Shown one piece after another: positions 22,779 to 34,830 of a stretch of 64,000 nucleotides of DNA. The stretch is from the NCBI GenBank assembly GCA_022496185.1, contig WTXG01000004.1, positions 186,001-250,000 on the forward strand, written 5' to 3'. Made by a program: the position numbers and the translations under genes. Positions within the stretch are counted from its first letter, which is position 1. Each line of letters opens with the position of its first letter. Source of the DNA: Multifurca ochricompacta. Its lineage: Eukaryota; Basidiomycota; Agaricomycetes; Russulales; Russulaceae. Below the pieces are notes generated by a model. It ran no database searches, was not told where the DNA came from, and was given only the letters and a program-made list of their open reading frames with translations.

Positions 22779-24001
22779 TTATACAAAATCGAGGTTAGCA
22801 TCATCGGGAGCTAGGTTGTAGTTATCAGTTCGAGGTCTGTTAGAAGTGTCGTTGTCCAAAGTTAGCCTCGGGCGACCCATCGTCTCTGGCAAAAAACTGC
22901 TTGCAGAGAAAGGACTTGGCCAGTAAAGAAGGTAGCAAATGGTTCCCGAGAGAATACCGATGAGACCCCCGACAATCACGTCTTCTTTGTGGTGGCGCTT
23001 CAGAGACAATCAGCGTGGCGCGGAAATGATTGAAGAGGAGCAACACACATAATCTTCAACACGGGTGATAGCGACCCAGGTGGAGAGTGCTAGCGGTGCG
23101 AGGACAATGCACAGGCGAACAAATCGGCTGCCAAGTAAGGAACCGGAAAAGGGCGAGACGCTAAAGCACAGAGCGGCCGTCTTGCCTGCTAAAAACAAGG
23201 CGGTGAAGGTCATCCCGACAAAGGCTGTCGACGAATGACCAGAGGGAAACGATTTCCGACCATTGAGTATGTCATGGATCTTGCTGGGTTGTGTGAAGTG
23301 TGAACAACGAATCGGTGGAAAATGGTCATCGTACGAACCCAGTGCATACATGTTGTGAAGCATCCCACTGGCATCGCGCCAGGAAGTCCGGTCGAAGTCG
23401 GCCTGGTGTAAGTATATACATGAGAGCTGCAAGCAATCATCATCCTCCAGGACTCACCGACGCGGTTCTTGAGGAATGATGTGACCAATTGGGTCAAAGC
23501 ACTGTAGATAGTGAGTACAACAGTCAAATATATTGTCGAGGTACGACAAACCAGCTAGTGTGTGCTGCTAGCAAGCCGTGATGGATTTCAAGTATTGAGC
23601 TCCTGTATCCACCTATAAGGCCAACAAGTGCAGCCGGCAGCGCGATAGCAATCATGGCGTTTGCATATGATGAGATTCTTAACAATATGATTCGCGTAAG
23701 TGTTTGGAATCAGGCCCAAGACAACAGGGCAATTACTGCTCAGAAGTGTGTGGATGTTGAATAAGTGAGTCGTTGGGAGAGAAGTCCCTCTCAAAGATTG
23801 GTTGAGTTTCAATGAACGCGGTAAGAAGATATAGACCTAATACGACAATCCTAAGAGGGAGATGTTTTATTAAGATTGTTCCCGGATGATCACTTTGAAA
23901 CACTACCAGTCGAGAGCATAGGAACTGTCAAACCAAGATAAGGAGTCCTCGCCATAGATTTCTTTAATCTTTTTCTTAAATTTAGAGAGAAAGCCAGGCA
24001 T
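22779..24001 (-). CDS. PAP2-family lipid phosphate phosphatase (DPP1/LPP-like)
   Basis: Integral membrane phosphatase acting on diacylglycerol pyrophosphate, phosphatidate or similar lipids. The start MPGFLSKFKKKIKEIYGED at 24001 is chosen because it joins in frame to SYALDWIVVLGLYLLTAF. Membrane segments include YANAMIAIALPAALVGLIG and CIVLAPLALSTWVAIT. The three PAP2 signature motifs are present: KNRVGRLRPDF (K-x6-RP), KSFPSGHSS (PSGH) and TRVEDYRHHKED (R-x5-H-x3-D). In the third motif Thr replaces the usual Ser before Arg. The C-terminal tail after the last span is short and ends DANLDFV. About seven exons. The donor/acceptor pair between RCQWDASQH and IHDILNGRK is uncertain. Divergent from DNMT5. 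Confidence 0.9.
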
Positions 24002-24231
24002 GGATGGACGGATGAATGAATGAAGGGTGAAGACCTCAGAGAGACTAGACAGAGACTCACTCTAATTGATATGACAGTCTGGTCACGTAGTCTGTGACGT
24101 AACGCGGTCGTGACGATCATGTGTCAATTCAATTAAACGCGCGTTTAATCGCGTTGGCGTTGATCACATAGAGCGCGAATTTCTTGCGTCAGCTGTCACA
24201 TCAAGCCATTACTAATTTATATCCCTCCATC
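24002..24231. promoter_or_regulatory. Bidirectional promoter, PAP2 phosphatase / DNMT5, with ACGCG palindrome
   Basis: A 230-bp gap between divergent ATGs. At 24132-24149 lies a perfect 18-bp palindrome, ATTAAACGCGCGTTTAAT, with overlapping ACGCG cores on both strands, 83 bp before the DNMT5 ATG. CGCG also recurs at about 24150-24153. ACGCG is the core of MBF-type G1/S sites; the assignment is inference. Confidence 0.55.
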
Positions 24232-27200
24232 ATGTCGTCCGTTAAAGACAGAATGAAACAAAAGAAAATCTCTTCATTCTTCAGTAAACCAAAGTCTGAC
24301 CCTGCTGAACATGAAACGGGGGGCGCATCCGTCGAGAAGGTCGCTGATGATCGCCCTACAGACATGGACATGGACATCGACGAAGATGAGCCGGAAGAGG
24401 AAGAGGAAGAGGAAGAGGGAGGTACCACCGGCAAAAAAGACAAGTTCGTTTCTCCGGAAGACTCGTCATTGCCACCTATTTCTCGTCTCCACGACATCTT
24501 TCTCGATATTGTCTCCCGCCTACCTGAGGCTAAAACCTTGGCGGAGCACATCAAAGGGCGGAAACTACGCGTCGCGACAATGTGTTCCGGGACAGAGTCA
24601 CCTCTTCTCGCCCTTAATCTCATCAGTCGTTCCATGACTGAGAAGTTTGGCACCACCATCGAGGTGGAGCATGTCTTCTCCTGCGAGATCGTTCCCTTCA
24701 AGCAGGCGTACATCGAGCGGAACTTTCAACCACCGCTTCTCTTTCGTGATGTCTGTGAACTTGGTGATGATTATGCGTGCGTTGCTTTTTTTTTCTTTTT
24801 TCCGGTAGGGCCGTCTCACAATAATATAGTCACACCGCCTATGGTGCCAAAGCTTTTGTCCCGGGTAATGTCGACATCCTCATCGCTGGAACTTCCTGCG
24901 TCGACTACTCTAACCTGAACAACGAAAAGAAGGACATTGATCAGGGCGGAGAGTCTGGTCGCACATTTCACGGCATGCTAAACTGGATCAAAAAGCATCG
25001 CCCTCCAATCGTGATCTTGGAGAACGTGTGCAGTGCTCCTTGGCAAACTGTCGTTAAGAAATTTGAGGACGTCAAATACAGCGCAAAGTCGATTCGCATG
25101 GACACAAAGGCATACTATGTGCCTCACACACGAACCCGTGGCTACATGATGGCGGTCAACGCACAGTCTTCCAGCATACCAAGTAAGTGGGCAGACCGCA
25201 TGACTTCCATGAAACGTGAAGCGTCTTCCACTCTGGACGCCTTCCTACTGCCATCCGACGATCCTCGTATTCATCAAGCTAGGGAGAGGCTCGTTCAGGA
25301 GAGTTACAATGCTCTGGATCGCAAAACGGGTCGGACAGACTGGGGCCGTTGTGAGTCTCGCCATCAGCGCACTCGCTTAGTTGAGACCCTTGGATCAAAG
25401 CGCCCGCTGACGAACTGGGATGAGGGTACATGCTCACATCCTTCCCGTATTCCGACCGTCGCTTATTTTTTCTTAGGTGGCTCTGTCAAAATGCTCGACT
25501 ACGGTTGGGCCGACTGGGCCTCCGGACAAGTCGAACGTGTTTGGGATCTCATGGACATTTCTTTGCTCCGATCAGCTGTGTTGGGTGTTGATCCCTCATA
25601 TAAAAGGTAATTTATACGGATCGCTTCATGCGACCGTTCTCTAACGCGTTTCTCTCATAGTCAAGTGTGGAACTTGTCTCAAAACGTGGATCGCTCAATT
25701 GGGTCAAATCGGGTTGGCATCTCACCATGTCTCACGCCTTCCATGATTCCCTATATCACTAATCGCGGTGGACCCATGGTTGGACTTGAGGCTCTCCACT
25801 TGCAGGGTCTTCCTATAGACGAGCTATTACTGACACGCGAAACTGAGGACCAACTCGCCGACCTGGCCGGTAATGCTATGTCTACGACTGTCGTTGGGAC
25901 GTCAGTTCTCGTTTCTCTAATTCTTTCCATGAAACACTTGACGCCTGGCCACGACAAGAGGACATACGAAGAGAGGCATGGCACACACATCACTGAGAAA
26001 GACGAAGATGTCATGGAAGTCGAATTCCCTCCCGACTCCGTACAGGATCACATCGTTGGTGAGGATCAGCTGATGGAGAGACCCTTTGACCTTTCTAGGG
26101 CCACGGGGCAACCTCTCCATTCCCTCCTGGATGATGCTATGAAGAGCGTACGCTTCTGTACGTGTGAAGGCCGTAAGGACATGACCGAGCGCGAAGTGCG
26201 CCGCTGTGACGATTGCGGTTTCACGGCATGCGTCAAGTGTGGTGGTCGTCCAGAGCATAATTCGCGACAAATCGACGTCAAGGCTTGCCCCAGGCTCGCA
26301 CCATCTGTTTTTGAACGCAGTCTCAAGTCTGCTCTCCCTATGTGTCTTGCCTTGTCGGGTATAACGGAGCAGCTGTTGGACTCTCTGAAGCAGAAATATG
26401 GTACCTCAATATCCTCTGAACTTTGGGAAATCTGGCGCAGCGCTGTTATTGAGGCTGTGGGTCTGGAGCTCCGTTTCGTCGAACTCAAGCGCCAAGAGTT
26501 ATGGCATGCTACTTACGAGTCCTCTAGAGCTCTCATGGAGCTCTGTCTCCACCCTAAACGTCCCGAATGGTTGCTCTATGCCAAGCCGTCCCCAAGCGAG
26601 CCCGCTAACGCCGAAATTCGCAAACTGCTCATGAATCCTGTTGCTCGTCTTGCCTGTGATGGGTCGCTCCTGAACGGTCGGTGGGAAATAGCATTGCCGC
26701 AAACGACTTCAGTGGAAATCTCCGTACAAGGTGCCGGAGAACGGGTGGCTTCATGGCAATCGAAGCTCGGTTTGCAAGATCCCAAATTCCTCGATGGCAC
26801 CGTTTTCTCTCAGCTCGAAGTTTCCGTTCCCCGCGATGATGTTGTTCACTTCGACCGCGACATCTCTGGGACCTACCTGCTCCTGGACAAATGCGGTACT
26901 GCGAATAATGCGCTTCATAAGAAAATTTCACCTGAAGACGATGCGGCGCTCCCTCCGCTCTTTCTACTCCTTGATCCGACTCGTTCTGGGAAGCCGAGTG
27001 ATGATTCATTCGTTTTTTCCACGAACATTCGCCGCCTTGAGTATCAGGAGAGGCGAACCGTCCTTGCTCGTTTGCAATCTTCGTGGCGGCAGTCGAGCAA
27101 GGAAGGGCCTCAACGCGTCTCCTGCGTCATTCCACAGAAGTACGTTTTTTCAGATGGCGTCAGCCTCAACGTAAGTTCTTTTTTGCCTGTGCGCTTACGT

Positions 27201-30200
27201 GAACGCCACTGATACCCGCTTGCTTTTCTCTATAGCCTTCATACATACAGGGGGCGCACTACTCTGTTCCTCAAGACAATCTCTGCATCCAAGTCAGTAA
27301 GGACGCCTGCAAGTCGGCCAATGCCTTGCTCGTCGCTCGCGTTCCCCTACATTCACAAGCTGGTCCCGAGTGGCCGAAGGGTACATGGACAGAAGTTGAG
27401 CAGATCTACGAGCGTGCGACTTTCCGTGCTTTATCATGGTTGTTGGAGCGCATCAAGGTCGTAGACGGTTCCTTCACCACTTGGCAGGAAGTCGAGCTCC
27501 CGGAGGATCACTCGAATTGCGAGCGCTGCGCCCCGCTTTCCCCCTCTTTACGCTGGATCAAGCAAGGGAAAAAGGTCATGGCTATTGAGGACAGCGCTGA
27601 AGCTGGCGAATATGAACGTCGTTTGAAACGTCGTCCTGCGCCATTCGTCACCCAACTCAAACTAGATGACAATGGCACTGGGACTGTTCGCATCGGCGTC
27701 AATATAGCATCGCTAACTCACCGTGCTCTGGCTCGTCTTCCCACGGTAGGGAGGGAGGGAAATCCAGCCTTGTCTTGGCGCCTGGACCCTAACTTCAAGC
27801 CTCTCGTCAAGCTCATCCTGCCGAAGTTCCACCTACATAGCAATCGGTCGGATCCTCAGCACCATCAGCCCCCTCACTTTGAGAAGTTTCCTCTCCGCAT
27901 AGAACAGCTTCGTTCCTTGCATTGGATGTTAGAGCAAGAAAACCCTGATGCGCCGCCCTTTATTGAAGAGGAAGTTTCGGAAGCCATACTTGAGCCTTTG
28001 GGTTGGCGAGCGGAGGGGCGTGCTCAACAGCCTGTGCACATACGTGGGGGTGTTCTCGCCGATCAGGTTGGCTACGGGAAAACGGCTATCACCCTTGGTC
28101 TGATCGATTGTACGCGCAAAGAGGTTGCCCGCGAACTAGAGAACGCGGCAGACATCCCCGGCAAGATTCGTGTCAAGGCTTCTCTCGTGGTTGTCCCTCC
28201 CCACCTTACGCGTCAATGGTCGACGGAAATCAAGAAGTTCGTGTCGTCCAAGGCGAAGTTGGAGGTTGTCACCCTCACAATTGCATCCAATTTAAACACC
28301 CTCACCATTGAGAAGGTCATCAACGCGGACATCATCGTTGTTGCCTCCAACCTTTTCAAGAGCACCGCTTATATTGCGAATCTGGAGGCCATTGCTGCGG
28401 GTGGCTCTCTTCCAGCGTCGGACGGTCGCTACTTCAATGCGCGTCTCGACATCGCTCTCGACACTTTGAAAGAGCAAGTCGACCGACTGCGTGAAGAGGG
28501 ATCAGTAAGTGTTATGGACGCAATTCACGCAGCCCGGAAGAAGGGTTCGTCTGCACCCTTTACTTCCTTGTCTGCATACTAATGCATCCATAGACGAAGA
28601 GGCTGAGAATGCACTGCGGCCGTCGAAGCGCATCCGGGGAATCCAAGAAGTTCCAGAGGCAAAGAAAAGACCACAGAGACACACAGCGCTCCAAAGTCGA
28701 AGGCGAGCAGTAAGTCTGGCACCAGTTCTGGCCGCCTAGTATTCAGCCACGTGGAGGTTCCTCTCTTCAAGGACATCCAAAAACAGGAGGGCAAGCGTGT
28801 CGAAACCATCGAAATTTTATCGACTAGGGGAAATGATGTCCAATCAGATGGCGGTGAGGAACAACCTATTCGGCGCCTCAGTCGGAAAGTCTCGAAAATG
28901 GCTGTCCACACTATTGACTCGGACAGCGAAGAGGAAAGGCCAGCCAAGACTGTTCGCGGCTCCAAAAAAAAAACGAAGCGTCGGTCCGAATCTCCGGAGT
29001 TTGTCGTCTCTGATTCCGATGAGGACAAGGATGGCCCAGACGATTCCCCCGAGGTTTCTGACGACGACTCTGATGCACCCAAAGCCAAGTCTCGCGTAAG
29101 AACGAAGGCCAAGTCCAAGGCAAGCGCGAAGCCAAAGAAAAAGTCTCGGAAGTCGGAGAGCGAAGATATCATGGATGTCGATGAGGCAGTGTCGACGTCC
29201 GAGACCTCTTCTAACAAATCCAAGAAACGGAAACGGGTGGAAAAGGAGGAAAAACCCAAGGAGCTGCGTGAGGCAAAGGACCCGTGGAAGCTACGTGGCG
29301 CAGCCAAGCGCGACTGGAAGCAGATGCAGTGTCCCCCGCTGGAGATGTTCCACTTTGCCAGAAAAGTGGTCGATGAATACACTTACTTGGATGGTAAAAT
29401 TCACACTATGGTGACGCGGTTGTCCGCAGACCGACACTGGGTGCTGTCTGGGACGCCTCCTATCCATGACTTTGCCGCGGTCAAGACTATTGCTGCTCAT
29501 CTTAACCTACACCTCGGAATCGACGACGACAACGAGGGCAAGTCCATTGAAGTCAAGAAACGCCGCAGAGAACAGACAGGTATGTCATGAATTTTATTTT
29601 AAGTATGATACACTGATCGCGTCTCCCAAGCCGTCGAGAAGTTCCATTCATTCCGGGAAACGCACAGCTTGGACTGGCATGCGCATCGTCATGAACTCGG
29701 GCAGAAGTTTCTGGATTGCTTCGTTCGTCAAGTAGGTACTGATAATTCGTGCCAACTACTCAAACTGAGTCATCTGTATCTGTCAGAACATCGCCGAGAT
29801 CGACGAGATTCCATGGGAGGAAAAAATAGAGAAAATCTCGTTGCCAGCTGCCGAACGTGCAATTTATCTCGAACTCGAACACCATCTACGCGCTTTGGAC
29901 ATGACCATTAAACGAGGTAAAAAGACCGACGGTGACCGCGAAAAGCGAGTCGCGCAGTCACTAGGTGACAGCAAGTGCGTGCTATTTGTTAGGCTATAAT
30001 TTAATCCGAACACTGACGTCCTGATTTCCAGCACTGCAGAAGAAGCACTCCTCAAGCGCTGTTCTCATTTCGAACTAGAAACGTCAAATAAAGAGAATGC
30101 GATGGAGGCATGTGAGGTCATAGTCAAGGAGCGAAAGACGCAGTTAGAGGACTGCCGGAATGATCTACTGAAGAAGCTTAAGGAGGCACTCGCGAAAGAA

Positions 30201-31266
30201 AAGGAGATTGGCAAGCCCCAGGACGACGAGCCCAAGGAGTCGATGTTCCGAGAGTATGTCCGGGTCTGTCGTGCGGAGGGTGTCGGCGACGACGAGGGAA
30301 CAAAACTTGTCGCTGAGTTGCTCAAGACCGCAGGCGTCGGAGATCACAGACCTTCAAATGCAGGTCACAATATGAAAGATAGCCAGCGCAAGGAGACAAT
30401 TTGGGAACACCGTGAGCAAACACACATGATCCGCAAGTTGACCAAGGAGCTTGTCGGACGTGTGCGTTCCCTACGGTATTTCACTATTGTCCGGGATCTC
30501 CAGAAGCAGAGCAGCGAACCACCTGTAGTGTCGTGTCCTGAGTGCGGGCGCGAGCGAATTCCTCTCGAAGAAATCGCCGTCCTTTCATCATGTGGCCATG
30601 CTGGTTGCTTCAATGACGTGAAACCTGCTGCAGAAGGCGAGACCTGCGTGTACGCTCGTTCGGGCCGATGCAAGGCTGCTGCCCGGGTTCTCAACATCGT
30701 CAAGGGAGACACTCTTGGAGTGGACGATTACGACCGTGACGGGAAAGGGAAGCACTTCGGGATGAAGTTAGAAAAGGTCATCCACTTGATCAGGTATGCG
30801 CCAAGATATTCTCCAGGGGTGAATGCCGCCTGACCTTTGGCTCTGCAGAAAGCGCATCCCATCCGAGGAACGAGTGCTCATTTTTGTACAATTCCCAGAC
30901 CTGATGAAGAAAGTTGCAGAAGCCCTCAACGCCAACAAAGTTCGCTTCCTCGAGATCAAAGGCTCTGCCGCGCAAAAGAGCAAGAATCTGGAGAAGTTCC
31001 AAACTGACGGCGAAGAGCGTGTGCTCTTGCTGAACGTGATGGACGAGAGTGCTTCTGGTGCGAACCTGACATCTGCTAATCATGCAATTTTCCTTTCGCC
31101 GCTGCTTGCGCCCACACAAGAGATTTATCAGGCAAATGAAACTCAGGCCATTGGGCGTCTCCGTCGCTATGGCCAGGCGAAAAAGGTTTATATCTGGCGA
31201 TTCTTAACGAAGGACACCATAGACGTCGACATATATGAGGCAAGAACTGGAAAGAGGGTGGAATGA
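24232..31266 (+). CDS. DNMT5-type DNA (cytosine-5) methyltransferase with SNF2 ATPase and RING (one suspected -1 frameshift)
   Basis: ATP-dependent cytosine methyltransferase of the fungal DNMT5 family, which maintains CG methylation on hemimethylated DNA in the nucleus. About ten exons give roughly 2,180 residues. Order: PIP box QKKISSFF (residues 10-17); acidic stretch; methyltransferase motif I (ATMCSGTESPLLAL, ~115), catalytic Cys in GTSCVDYSN (~204), ENV (~245), TRTRGYMMAV (~280) and motif X (GNAMSTTVVG). A Cys-rich zinc cluster follows (CTCEGRK, RRCDDCGFTACVKCGG, ~590). The SNF2 ATPase has Walker A GGVLADQVGYGKT (~1207), VVVPPHLTRQW, DEYT, LSGTPP and helicase motif VI QAIGRLRRYGQ (~2140). 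A RING (SCPECGRER..SSCGHAGC, ~1960) sits between the lobes. No chromodomain is seen. At 28665-28669 the frame slips in an A-rich stretch inside the basic linker and needs one A. Confidence 0.95.
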
Positions 31267-31771
31267 TGTGCCCAAGGTATATTAGTCTAACGATATTTTG
31301 CATGGCTCAAGTGATGCATTTAGTCTGTCATTTTGATTTTTTGCTATCCGTAACACCAAACTTGTTTTGTACAATAGACTACGCATGATAGATACACCAA
31401 CACTAACGGAATATCTAAAGAGTTGTTGTAATTCCGTTCCGGACTCGGTCACAGATGGCCAACGACAACTAAACCAGTTGGGGGCACACATCTTGTGCAA
31501 ATACGAAGAACATACTGTCAACTTCCTCCCGTTCGATTGGACTGGATATGCATGAATTCGTCGAGGTAGGCACCCTGGGGTCGGCTAGCGCCCCCCCCTG
31601 GATACAGACCCTAAGAAATAGTAGGCTAAGTGCATTGTGTAAACGCGCTCTAGCTTGAGGTGAGTTGAGAGAAGAATTACACATACGCGTTAAAAAGCAC
31701 AGGACTAACATACAAATACGACCTCCCACATTAAAAAATGCCCTCGAAAGCATTGAAATGTTATGGCTGGG
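31267..31771. other. Convergent 3' intergenic region
   Basis: Between DNMT5 (plus) and CRIPT (minus). Open frames are short and featureless. Confidence 0.5.
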
Positions 31772-32273
31772 TCATTTGTTTACCATCTGGTATGAAGAAG
31801 TATCAAGGATCTGTTTCCCGCATATTGAGCATATTCCCTTCTTGAACGCGCAACCTGAAATGGCACGTTGGCAAAGGATGAAGGCTACGTACGAAGAAAA
31901 AACTCACTGTGACAGTATTTCGCTTGGTTTTGCGTTACCGACTGCTTGCAGTCCTTGCATTTTCCTGCGTAGGGCTGACACAAACGATATCAGAATCCAC
32001 ACGAATTGACAAACTGATTACGCCAGACGCACCCGATAACGATGATTTGAATTTGTGGCAGAGACACCCCTGCTGGAGCTGGGACCCGCTGCCGGAGGTT
32101 TGGGGCGTCCAATCAATTTGTTCTCGCCAATTTTGCGAGAGCCATCCTTGATGCTAGCAGTAGTCGATTGAAACGGGTCAGGTGCTGCAACTTTAGAGAG
32201 TTTCTGCAATGGCTTAGCACAGCAGTAAAAAAAAAATCATGATGAGTACCTTTTCGCACTTGGTGCAGACCAT
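31772..32273 (-). CDS. CRIPT family zinc-finger protein
   Basis: Small, highly conserved cysteine-rich protein. Human CRIPT was named as a PDZ ligand and has also been placed in the minor spliceosome; its role in fungi is not established. Four exons are deduced. Exon 1 (32273-32250) encodes MVCTKCEK, followed by KLSKVAAPDPFQ, DGSRKIGENKLIGR, NSNHRYRPYAGKCKDCKQ, YCHSCAFKKGICSICGKQI and LDTSSYQMVNK. All the paired CxxC motifs of the family are present. The usual CHGC reads CHSC here across a splice junction. The gene has no long open frame and is easily missed. EFM7 and PEX7 follow upstream on the same strand. Confidence 0.9.
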
Positions 32274-32670
32274 GGCTGTAGTTGATAGGTGTGGTGTAGG
32301 GAATGGTAAGATAGTAAGTTCCGGGCAGCGTGAACAGCCCGAGCGTCTTAGTAGTAGTGTGGGTGAATGTCGACTCGCTGACTAATAGATAGATCCTAAC
32401 CTGAAGTTATGGTCTTATAAGATGTAAATCATGTGACCGCGCCACCCACTCGCCCTGGTCCCGCCAGTCCCACCTCAAAGGGGGGATGTAGTGCGTGACT
32501 TTTGTACATTCCCAACGACGACGACCCACCTTTCTCATTGACATCAGGTGCAATTATTTTTCATACAGCTCAGAATCTTATTGTGGAGACAGCAAAAGAA
32601 CGGGGATTTACATACTTTTGCGTACACGTAAATGTGCGAAGGGATGGTGGTCCCGTCGATTTTAAGCTAT
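32274..32670. other. Intergenic region upstream of CRIPT
   Basis: Contains the CRIPT promoter and the 3' end of the EFM7-like gene. A CTTATAAG palindrome lies near 32413-32420. No gene is seen. Confidence 0.5.
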
Positions 32671-33464
32671 TCATAAGTTTCCCCACTTCAGCACACTCCA
32701 AACGACCCATCTTCTTCGCTCGCTCTCGTCCTCACCCTCAGCGCGCCCAACATCCCATTCTCGACGACCGTCTCCCTGCACCTCACGCTCAGTCGCCTCC
32801 ACTAGTACTAGGCCGGCCTTGCTTGCCGCCTGAAAGAATGCTTCGAGCGTGTACCGTCCAGTATGCAGCCCCGCGACAAGGTGTGCACGCGCAGCATGTG
32901 TACGAGCGAGTACTGCGCAAATCGTGGTTAGAAATGCAGCGTGAAGTTCTGGATTCCAAAGCGTGTCTGCTGCGAGGATGATATCCGCGGCGGGCAAAAG
33001 AGAGGATGGAACCGTTCCCCAGGCGTGCGGGACGATGCTGTAGTTGAGACTCACATCGTTGCGCATCATGTTGTCGCGGAGTGTACCGATAAGCACTGGA
33101 TCTGGAAAGTCACTTGCAACGACGTTGATGTACGGGTGAGACTTGGCGATGAGGATACTCGGCAAGCCCGCCCCTGCGCCTAGTTCTATCAATCGCAGAG
33201 GGACGGGAGTTTCTTTTTAGGAAGATCAAGCTCTGAGACGTGGTCGGCAATGTATAGCGCAGAGACCCAGATGGAGGAGGCGTGAAGTGACCAGTGCTCG
33301 GCCTGTGTGTCTGGAATTGATACTGTGACCGTGAGTGAAGGCGAACGGGAGTCTTGGGAGTCTTGGACGTATGTGAACAATCCATCCGGTGAAGAGTAGG
33401 TGATTGGGGCATAGTTGTAAAGCGTTCCAAGGGACGAGGATAATATCTCTTCAGGGTCAATCAT
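32671..33464 (-). CDS. EFM7/NNT1-like protein N-terminal and lysine methyltransferase (one suspected -1 frameshift)
   Basis: Class I SAM-dependent methyltransferase. The yeast relative Efm7 methylates the N-terminus and a nearby lysine of elongation factor 1A in the cytoplasm. The start is MIDPEEILSSSLGTLYNYAP, then IPDTQAEHWSLHASSIWVSA, the SAM-binding motif LIELGAGAGLPSILIA, the acidic loop VASDFPDP, YSIVPHAWGT and ADIILAADTLWNP, ending VVWSVLKWGNL. The first half (to LPKKKLPS) and second half (from LRLIELGAG) are in different frames. One extra base near 33196-33202 (CTCTG to CTCCTG on the coding strand) restores a continuous, family-like sequence. An alternative Met lies 12 codons upstream at 33500. 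Confidence 0.88.
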
Positions 33465-33577
33465 AGAATAGATGCTCAATCTGTAGCAGGAGAGAGCCAA
33501 TCACCACAATATTAAGGCAGGTAGCTGTAACTGTCTTTATCCTTTATCGGTATGCGTAGGAAATAATAAACGGTCCA

Positions 33578-34830
33578 TTACACCCGGAAAATATTGAGCC
33601 TGCAGTCCCAACTGCATGTCGCCAGTACCCCTTCCTCGTAAAGAGACCACGCACATCCTACAACAAATTCTGTATGCGCATCGTGGATTCTAACTAGATG
33701 ATTCTGCCCAGGGGCTGGGTTTGTTGTCCAGCTGGCGGAGGTTGTCAATCTCTTCGATCTGGGTTGGCACATCGAGGCAAACTTACACTCGACAAGTCAT
33801 ATCATAAGATCCACTTGCTAGTAGGTCAGGTCGATGGGGACTCCATTTTACCTTGCGTATGGCATACTCGTGTCCGAGTAATCGATTCTCACATTGACCA
33901 CCGACTGCATTCGCTGATCCACCGAGCTGCAACATGCGGCAATCCCATATCTTCACAATTTTATCAAGCCCAGCACTCGCGAGGACAAGCGGGCGGTATT
34001 TATTCCAGTCTAGCGCGAGCTCCTCGCTCGGTGCCGCAGGTACGGTGAGTACTGCAGCGGATAGTGGTGCCAGGAATGTATTGGACGTCGGTGCGAAGGC
34101 GGGAGAGCGCAGGTCAAAGAAGCGAATAGTACCGTCTCCGGAGCAGGTTGCCACCAGGTCCGGTTGGTGAGGCGAAAAGAGTGCCTGGTATACACATGCG
34201 TGATGGGCTTGCAGTGTAGTGAGGGAACGAGGATGCTCGGGATTCCACTTGGGAACGTCGATGAGACGGACAATATTGGACAAAGGGAATGAACGTACCA
34301 CTTTGACGCTGCCGTCCATACAACACGACACAAATTGGTCTTTCTTGATGTTAGACCAGTCAACACTGTTCACCTCGCGGGAATGCTCGTGCCAGGCACG
34401 GATTGGTAGAGTCTAGATCACTTGTCGCACTTACTCTCACCGGCGCTCGGGCAGGGGATCAGGTTGGGTACTTACATTCAACGTCACATCCCAGAGTTTG
34501 AGGGAGCCGTCGCCTGATGCAGTGACGAGCTGGTTCTCATGTACCTCTGACCACGCAAGATCGTAGAGGCTATCTTGTGTTTCGTAGCTGGTGGACTAGT
34601 TTTAGCTTGACCAAAGGGTAAGGAGGGTGGGCGTACAACTTATCCAACTTGATACTAGGTATTCCTGATTGATTAGAGATGGCTGAAGCGATATGTAAAC
34701 GACCGTTTCCGATGATCCCATAGTTTGCGGACGAAGCAACGGCAATGCGTGTAGTGTGGAAGGGCGACCAGGCCACATTATATTGAGCAAAGCCAGGTGT
34801 TTGAAGCACGCTGGGGGTTGCTGGATTCAT
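33578..34830 (-). CDS. PEX7: Peroxisomal PTS2 receptor PEX7
   Basis: WD40-repeat receptor that brings PTS2-bearing enzymes to peroxisomes. The start is MNPATPSVLQTPGFAQYNVA at 34830. Blades follow in order: WSPFHTTRIAVASSANYGI, DSLYDLAWSEVHENQLVTAS, HSREVNSVDWSNIKKDQF, VYQALFSPHQPDLVATCSGD, ALDWNKYRPLVLASAGLDK, YAIRKVKWSPHRPDLLASGS and FVVGCAWSLYEEGVLATCSW, ending RLNIFRV. About six exons, with an intron of about 43 nt between GSVKV and WNPEHP. Length and blade order match the family and no frameshift is needed. The ATG is only 120 bp from the divergent sirtuin ATG. Confidence 0.93.
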
